Of a DNA stretch of 64,000 nt, positions 58,431-64,000 are shown in pieces. The number at the start of each line of letters is the position of its first letter. The stretch's first letter is position 1. Made by a program: the position numbers and the translations under genes. This DNA is from Typhlomys cinereus (lineage: Eukaryota > Chordata > Mammalia > Rodentia > Platacanthomyidae), in the NCBI GenBank assembly GCA_023101885.1, contig JALPQD010000241.1, forward strand, positions 806,001-870,000. Direction: 5' to 3'. The notes under the pieces were generated by a model, which saw only the letters and a program-made list of their open reading frames with translations, was not told the origin of the DNA and ran no database searches.

Positions 58431-58680
58431 TGGACTGGTGAGATGACTCAGGGGTTAAGATTCTGTCTCACAAGCAGAAGGTCCTGAATTTGGTTCCACT
58501 TTAAAACACCAGGCAGAAACAGCAGTGGCCTGCATTTCTCACCCTGGTGGACAGAGCCTGGGAAATCCCAGAACAAAACAACATGGAGCTAGAAGCAATC
58601 TAGGATGATGTGTAGACAGAGACACACAATGCTTCTGATACGTGTGTACACACACACATATAGAAAATAAATAAAATATT
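58431..58680 (+). mobile_element. tRNA-derived SINE, older member of the EcoRI-site family
   Basis: Plus-strand head ggactggtgagatgactcag, 'gcagaaggtcctgaatttggttcc', then body words 'caggcagaaacagcagtggcctgcatttctcaccctggtggacagagcctgggaaatccc' that track the young family body. The distal part with the GAATTC site is not recognisable. CA-rich end and AAAT tail at 58645-58678. Confidence 0.75.
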
Positions 58681-58857
58681 TCCAAAATGTAGGAAAAGAG
58701 CAAATTAAAAATCAACTAAGCTAAAGAAAACAAACAAGAAAAAGAGCAAAAACGAAGCCAAGAAGTCAACAGAATAAATTAGTAAAAGCAAAAACTGAAT
58801 ATTTATTCAATTTCCCACAACTGTGGCTAACATACATGTGAAACAATTTAAAGAATT

Positions 58858-59170
58858 ATTAATTTTTGGCTCACGTTTTCATAGGTGGCAGGTCATCATT
58901 TCAGGGAGGGCTGGACACAGCAAAGCAGATCACATCACGGAGAACAGGATGTAAAAATACATTGAAAAGCTTTTCCTTTTCCTCCTTTTATTCCATCCAG
59001 GACTCCAAGCTACCAAATCCTGATGACCCCAATGCATTTCCCTTAGTTACTCCTCTCGGGAAGAGTCTTCACAGATGCATTACAAAAGTGTATTTTTACC
59101 AATAGGTAGTGATCCAATCAGGTTGACAATGAGATGTGTCCATTACAATATGACAATTGTCAATTAGATA
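58858..59170 (-). mobile_element. MaLR-like LTR fragment
   Basis: 'ttttggctcacgttttcataggtggcaggtcatcatttcagggagggctggacacagcaaagcagatcacatcacgg', 'ttttcctcctttta' and 'aatcaggttgacaatgagatg' follow the reversed layout of a rodent MaLR-type LTR. Confidence 0.6.
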
Positions 59171-59282
59171 ACCAAGCACATCTTCCTGAACTATAAATTT
59201 CTACATATGGCACCTAAAAGGATAGAATCTATCTCCTAATGCAAATTGCACTTAGTCCATATCTAAGCGTCCTCAACGTTTC

Positions 59283-59299
59283 AGAAGTATTAGCTCTGA
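59283..59299. repeat. Target-site duplication, left copy (L1 C)
   Basis: agaagtattagctctga, identical to 60619-60635. Confidence 0.93.
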
Positions 59300-59506
59300 T
59301 TCCATTCATTTCCTGGCAAATTTCATGAATTCATCTTTTTTGATGGCTGAGTAGTATTCCATTGTATAAATGTATTACATTTTCCTTATCCACTCATCAA
59401 AGTTAGGCATTTGGGTTGATTCCATAATTTTGACCTTATAAATAGTGAAGTGTCCCAGACACAGAAAATTAAACACCATATGTACTCCCTAAAAGGTGGA
59501 TCGTAG
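59300..59506. pseudogene. L1 ORF2 C-terminal remnant split by inversion
   Basis: The minus-strand part encodes the worn NQPKCP...MNS region; the plus-strand part reads EVSQTQKIKHHMYSLKGGS and ends with TAG at 59504-59506. No catalytic domain remains. Confidence 0.85.
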
Positions 59507-60618
59507 TATCAAACCCACTTAATGACATATTCAAAGGTAAATCTCTGTAATACCTACTGTAATCACAAAGATTATAAACAGGAGGGAAGGGGAAGAATGG
59601 TCCCCTCAGAGAAAAAAGAGAGAGGGAATCCTGATTCAGTAGAGAAAATAGGTCACCATTAAGTATTACATGTAAGTAGCAAGACATCTCATGAGGCTTA
59701 CTCTTACTTCTCTTCCTGGTCACCTGTGACTGAAAAGGTTTGATCTTGACAATCAGGGAGGGTATAGGGACTGGCAGATAGATGGTCACCATCCGGCAAA
59801 TGGGACACTGATCCCCCCTCACTGCTGTGTCCTACTCCTATTCCATCTACCTTTGAGTCTCCTCTTATATTAATATCTTCATTTAAAAAGTCTTTTATCT
59901 TTGGTTAGGAGGTGGCCTTCAATACCAATCAGGATGGAGCCAAGGGTGATGCAGGAAAAGTAAAATTTAAAATAATAACAAACCATAATTCAGAATACCA
60001 AAGACCCTACATTAATCACCTGGAACCAGACCAGCCAAATCTCTTCCCATCCTAAAGCTCAGGGAACCTTGCAGAAGAGGGGGCAGCAAGATTGTAAGAG
60101 CCTAAATATGGGAAGAACCAATGATAAGCAAGATATTCCACATGAGTTAGGGCTGCAGTAGCCATAATCGGACTTTGAATGACTTGCACAATGGCTGACA
60201 TGTCAAGGACCCCCCAAAGTCTAGCATGGATCACAGGGGAGAAGGCTCTAGGCAGTAAGATCCTTGGAGGGTCCTAGAGTTCCCATACTAACTGGGAGTC
60301 CAAGAAAAGGCTCCAGGCTATATCACTGACTCCTTCCTTACCTCTCACTAGGGTGGAGGACTCAGAGGGAGCTTTGACATTCACACAAAAAGAAGCTACA
60401 GGGAATGGGAGGGAGGAAGGGGGTGGCACTGGGTAAAGGGGAGGGAGGAAGGGGTAAAAGGAAGGGGAATAGTGAGGAGAGTACAAGGAAGAACGGGGAG
60501 GGGAGAAGATAGGGAGAGGATGGGGTTATTTATTCAGCTTGTATAATTGGAAAAAAATAAAATGTGAGAGAAAAAAAGAAATAAAAAACACATGTATTCC
60601 TATCTAAGTGAAAAAAAA
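59300..60618 (+). mobile_element. L1 insertion C, 5' part inverted (twin priming)
   Basis: 59300 to about 59446 matches ORF2 C-terminal L1 sequence on the minus strand; 59447-60618 carries the last ORF2 codons, 3'UTR, G-rich tract (about 60400-60525) and A-rich tail on the plus strand. A perfect 17-bp duplication brackets the whole. Relative to L1 A and L1 B the two parts are adjacent L1 segments missing about 25 bp. A second independent 5'-inverted insertion in this window. Confidence 0.92.
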
Positions 60619-60635
60619 AGAAGTATTAGCTCTGA
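60619..60635. repeat. Target-site duplication, right copy (L1 C)
   Basis: Exact copy of 59283-59299, directly after an A run. Confidence 0.93.
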
Positions 60636-61034
60636 AAGCTCAAATTCAATGTTTTCTTCTGAGATTTCAAGCAAACTTTTAGGTACAAGTTCCTGCAAAA
60701 AGGAAAATAGGTAACATGCTTCTGATATACAATGACACATAATAAGCATTCTCACTACAAAGCAAAGGACTAGAAGTGTATAAAAGAAAATCAATCTATG
60801 GGTATAAAAACAAGTATTTACAGAGTAGTTTTGTGTACTGTCATCCTACCTATAGGCTCATAGTCTGTTCTTCCCTAGTGATCCATTTCATTCCCTATTA
60901 TATATCCTTGTTCTAGTTAATTATCATAGGAATGTATTCCATTCTGACAAACGGGTCTTGAGTTAAATAAGAAAAGAATTCAGCACTCAACCTTGAAGTC
61001 TTCTTCTACAAAAGGAGTAGAAGATCTTAATATC
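60636..61034. other. Single-copy sequence, nothing recognised
   Basis: No gene or repeat recognised. Confidence 0.45.
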
Positions 61035-61665
61035 CCAACAGGATGCAGCCTAGGGCAGTGGAAGAGCAGTGAAGTGGACAGCTATTACCAGCCAGAATGC
61101 AGAGTACCAGCAACCCCACAATGATTATCTGGAATCAGGCCGACGTATTCTCTCCCCATCCTAAAGCTTAAGGAACCTTGTGGAAGAGGGGGTGGTAAGA
61201 TTGTAAGAGTCTAAAGATGAAAAGATCAACCATTGGACAAGACACTCCACTCAAGACAGGGCTGCTGTACCCAGGAACTAACTGCAATGAGACTTCTCCT
61301 TACCAGACCTGCATAATGACTGACATACCAATATGTCCCCATAGATTAGTGAGGATTTTAGTAAGGATAATTACATGCAGTGGAAACCTTGGAGGCTAGG
61401 AATGGATGGGTGAAGAGGAGTGCCGTTATCAGGGGGACAACTCAAGGAGGGGCCATTTGGTGTACCACAGAGGCCTGAATCCCCACAAGAGGAGACAATC
61501 CAGAAGGAACCATGGAACCCACAGAAAGAGGGTGGGAGGGAGTGAGATGGATTGATAGAGGGAGGAAAGGGAGGGAAGGAGGAAGGGAAAGAGGGAGACA
61601 GGGATAAGTACTCAACATGTTTGTAAATTTAGGAAAAAATAAAATTAAAATAAATAAATACAGAA
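61035..61665 (+). mobile_element. L1 3'UTR fragment D
   Basis: Shares the 3'UTR order of L1 A and C: 'aacaggatgcagcctagggcagtgg', 'tctccccatcctaaagcttaaggaacc', 'gaagagggggtggtaagattgtaagagtctaaagatg', then a G-rich purine tract (about 61530-61605) and an A-rich tail with AAAT units near 61650. No target duplication found. Its middle differs from A and C (61420-61530), so it may be another subfamily. Confidence 0.8.
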
Positions 61666-62239
61666 AAATATCAGATCAAAGCAAGGCTGAATCCCATCAG
61701 AGAAAAGATTAAATAATATCCCTTCCTTTTCTAAATCCGAGGTATTTGGTGGTCTGATAATGAAGTTCGAAGGGCTCACATAACCCCACCACTGCACTCT
61801 TTCCAAAATTAGCCCATATAGCCTCCTACCTGGGCTGGCTGTTTTAGGCATACAGCTTCTCTTCATAGACCTTCCACATTTCTCTTACAACCACTATCCT
61901 GTGGTCCCCTAGCAACTTTTGCTTCACTTGCATCTCCACAAATGACTTCTCAGAAAAATTACATAAAATTTTTGCCAGAATATAAAAGGCATAGAATGTA
62001 GTTCAATTCTTACTAGAATCTTCAATTTCACATCTAACCCCATAAACACCCTCTGACTGCCCATTCTCTTAGCACGCTGCTCTTTCAAGCTCCCATCAGA
62101 ATTAACTGCTGTCCTGTATTCAGAGCATTTTAAGCCTTCTTGAGTCAACATCTCCAAATTTTTCCTACAAACTAACCCATAAGGTGCAAGAGTCACATTA
62201 CTGAATTTGATCATAGCACTGACCCCACTTCTCTGGTAT
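61666..62239. other. Single-copy sequence, nothing recognised
   Basis: No gene or repeat recognised; frames on the minus strand (73 and 96 codons) have no domain. Confidence 0.45.
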
Positions 62240-62367
62240 CAGTTTTCTGCATGGGTCAGTTTCCACAGCTGCAGCATAAATACCTGAGAGAATCAACATA
62301 AGGAATTATATATTTTGGCTCAAGTTTTCAGTTCATAACAGAGGGAATGATGCTGCAAAACAACCCA

Positions 62368-62428
<61 letters not shown>

Positions 62429-62615
62429 ATGTTTCTGCTGGTTGACTCTCTTTTCTTATTGTGGCCAAGTTTCCAGTGTATGAGATAAATTCTGGAACAT
62501 CAGGGATACCTATTGCCCCTTCAGTTCATCCACTCTACACACAGAGGGATCTGATGCTAGTCTTCTAGGCACTTCTCGGGACTATTAAACTGACAACTAA
62601 GATTAACTTTCACAC
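62240..62615 (-). mobile_element. MaLR-like LTR with internal (GA)n
   Basis: 'gtcagtttccacagctgcagcataaatacctgagagaatcaacataagg', 'ttttggctcaagttttcagttcataacag', a (GA)n at 62372-62422 at the place where such LTRs carry a GA-rich word, and 'actgacaactaagattaactttcaca' at the end. Reversed layout of a MaLR-type LTR. Confidence 0.65.
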
Positions 62616-62639
62616 AGGTTCTTTTAAAGGATCAATAAA

Positions 62640-63735
62640 ATTGATGCATTGTAAGCTATCTTAGCCAAGAGAAAAAGGGACAAGTAACTAACTTAAAAAA
62701 CGAGATGGAGGGAATTACTTTATATCCTCTGAACATCAAAATGATAAAGGAATACCTTGAAAGATTTGATAACCTAAATTAAATGGGAAAAATATCCTTT
62801 GCAAAACACAAGCTGCCTAAACATATAACACGAACAATACACAGTTTACATGGACTTACATTTAAAATTTTAAATAAACGCCAATAACAACAAGTGTTGT
62901 GAACAAATAATTTCACAGATCAATTCTACCACATATTTATGAAGGAAATCATATCAGTTTAATTTGTTCAAGAGGTAGAATAATACTAACATATCCTGTG
63001 AAGCTATCATTATCTCAATACTAAAACCAGACAAAGATGTTAGAAGGAAAGAAATCAACAGATACACATCACATCGCTTATGAAGATAGATGTAAAAATC
63101 CTCAGCAAAATGTTGCCAAATAAAATCTGGCAATGTAACCACAAACAAGTAGGATTTATCCTAGATATCCAAGACAATTTAGCATTAGAAAATCCATTAA
63201 TGCAACTCATCGTATGAACAAAGTATAAACATCATGCCTTAAAAGACAATCTATTTATGATTTAAAAAATAAAATCCTCATGCTAAACTTTAATGGGGAA
63301 TGTCATTTCAAAATTGATTAAAAAATACCAAAAGTCAAAGAAAAAATACATATTAGTGAGAACCATGAATGATATTTTCTCTAAAATCAAGTACAAATCA
63401 AGAGTGAATGCCTCTCACCATTCTTTTTACTGCTGCATAGAAAATTCTAGATGATAATATAAAACAGCAAAATAAATCACAAAGAGAATGGTAAGGAAGA
63501 ACAAAAGCTGTCTTAATTATAGTTGACAGGTTTGTATAAGATTTTGAAAAATCTCCAAAACTTCTGAAACTATTATGTCATTGAGGAAGATACAAAATAT
63601 ACGATTAACATACAGAGCTCAATCTTTGCATGCCAGCAATGAAAAGCTGAATCTAACACTAAAAGCACAATTTCATTCTTATTGCTATAAAATGGAAATG
63701 CTAATATGTAAGTCTAATAGAATATTACAAGATAT
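62640..63735 (+). mobile_element. Ancient L1 ORF2 fragment
   Basis: Broken plus-strand translation near 63075-63240 gives MKIDVKILSKMLPNKIWQ and HKQVGFILDIQ, which match the L1 reverse transcriptase region before the catalytic motif. Further worn ORF2-like sequence follows to about 63500. Many stops and frameshifts, so long dead. Confidence 0.68.
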
Positions 63736-63740
63736 CCTTC

Positions 63741-64000
63741 TGCCTACCTGCCTGCCTGAGACCAGACTCGCTCTCGGTCGGTCCTCCATCACAGGAGAGT
63801 TACCCAGCCCCTAGGTTGCCCCTTGCCCCAGCTCCTCCCACAAGCCAGCCCTGGCAACACCTAGGCTGCCTCCAGTTTGCCTGGCCCACGCCCGGGGCAC
63901 CAGCCCTTTTGTTCCTCCTGCCCGCCTGCCCGCCTGACCTAGACAGGACTTGCTCTGGTTGCTCCATCCCTGGAGCCTGGGTGGGCCACTAAGCCAAGTT
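63741..64000. repeat. GC-rich sequence with ~178-bp direct repeat, runs off window
   Basis: An abrupt switch from about 30 percent GC to strongly GC-rich at 63738-63745. Unit 1 starts tgcctacctgcctgcctgag (63741); unit 2 starts tgcccgcctgcccgcctgac (63919). Both continue with 'ag(a)cagactcgctctcgg..' versus 'agacaggacttgctctgg..' and a 'ctccatc.c' block. Two worn units are visible, the second cut by the window end. Confidence 0.6.

Noticed and set aside
63738..64000. CpG island promoter of a host gene
   Set aside because: GC-rich, but only about 260 bp are visible and they form a direct repeat; a repeat origin is simpler.

Overview
The window is repeat-dense, non-coding mammalian DNA, most likely from a myomorph rodent. 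The evidence is B1-type (7SL-derived) SINEs, several tRNA-derived SINE families resembling B2, B3 and B4, rodent-style L1 3' ends with G-rich 3'UTRs, and ERVL-MaLR LTRs. The youngest SINE family here is not the mouse B2 sequence I know, so I do not name a species. I found no exon of a recognisable protein-coding gene, no tRNA or rRNA gene, no CRISPR array and nothing prokaryotic. Every open frame I checked is explained by a microsatellite, a SINE, an L1 ORF2 remnant or chance.

Layout. 0-12 kb is mostly single-copy sequence with one young SINE (1829-2140), a CT microsatellite, LTR-like pieces and a long CA/TA-rich stretch. 12.2-16.2 kb holds an L1 insertion with an inverted 5' half (12264-14454) and an older L1 3'UTR. 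18.2-18.5 kb is an almost pure pyrimidine tract. 19.4-21.4 kb is a minus-strand L1 with recognisable target duplications. 21.6-22.9 kb is a cluster of LTR pieces, two of them head to head. 23-38 kb is mainly single-copy, with scattered MIR pieces, a minisatellite, a duplicated TG repeat and a purine tract. 38-54 kb carries most of the SINEs, including two more young copies (38204-38487 and 53062-53393), the second adjoining an older B3-like SINE. 47.6-50.3 kb and 55-57.3 kb are eroded ancient L1 sequence. 59.3-60.6 kb is a second L1 with an inverted 5' end and a perfect 17-bp target duplication. 61.0-61.7 kb is another L1 3'UTR. 62.2-63.7 kb is a MaLR LTR followed by ancient L1 ORF2 sequence. 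The last 260 bases are GC-rich, begin a ~178-bp direct repeat and run off the end.

No genes act together here. What can be read is insertion history: L1 enzymes inserted the L1s and the young SINEs, shown by target duplications, T-tracts and in one case a TTTT/AA cleavage site. The longest simple repeats are partly seeded by SINE tails. I see no convincing new biological system. The items most worth checking are the young SINE family, the two twin-primed L1s and the GC-rich repeat at the right edge.
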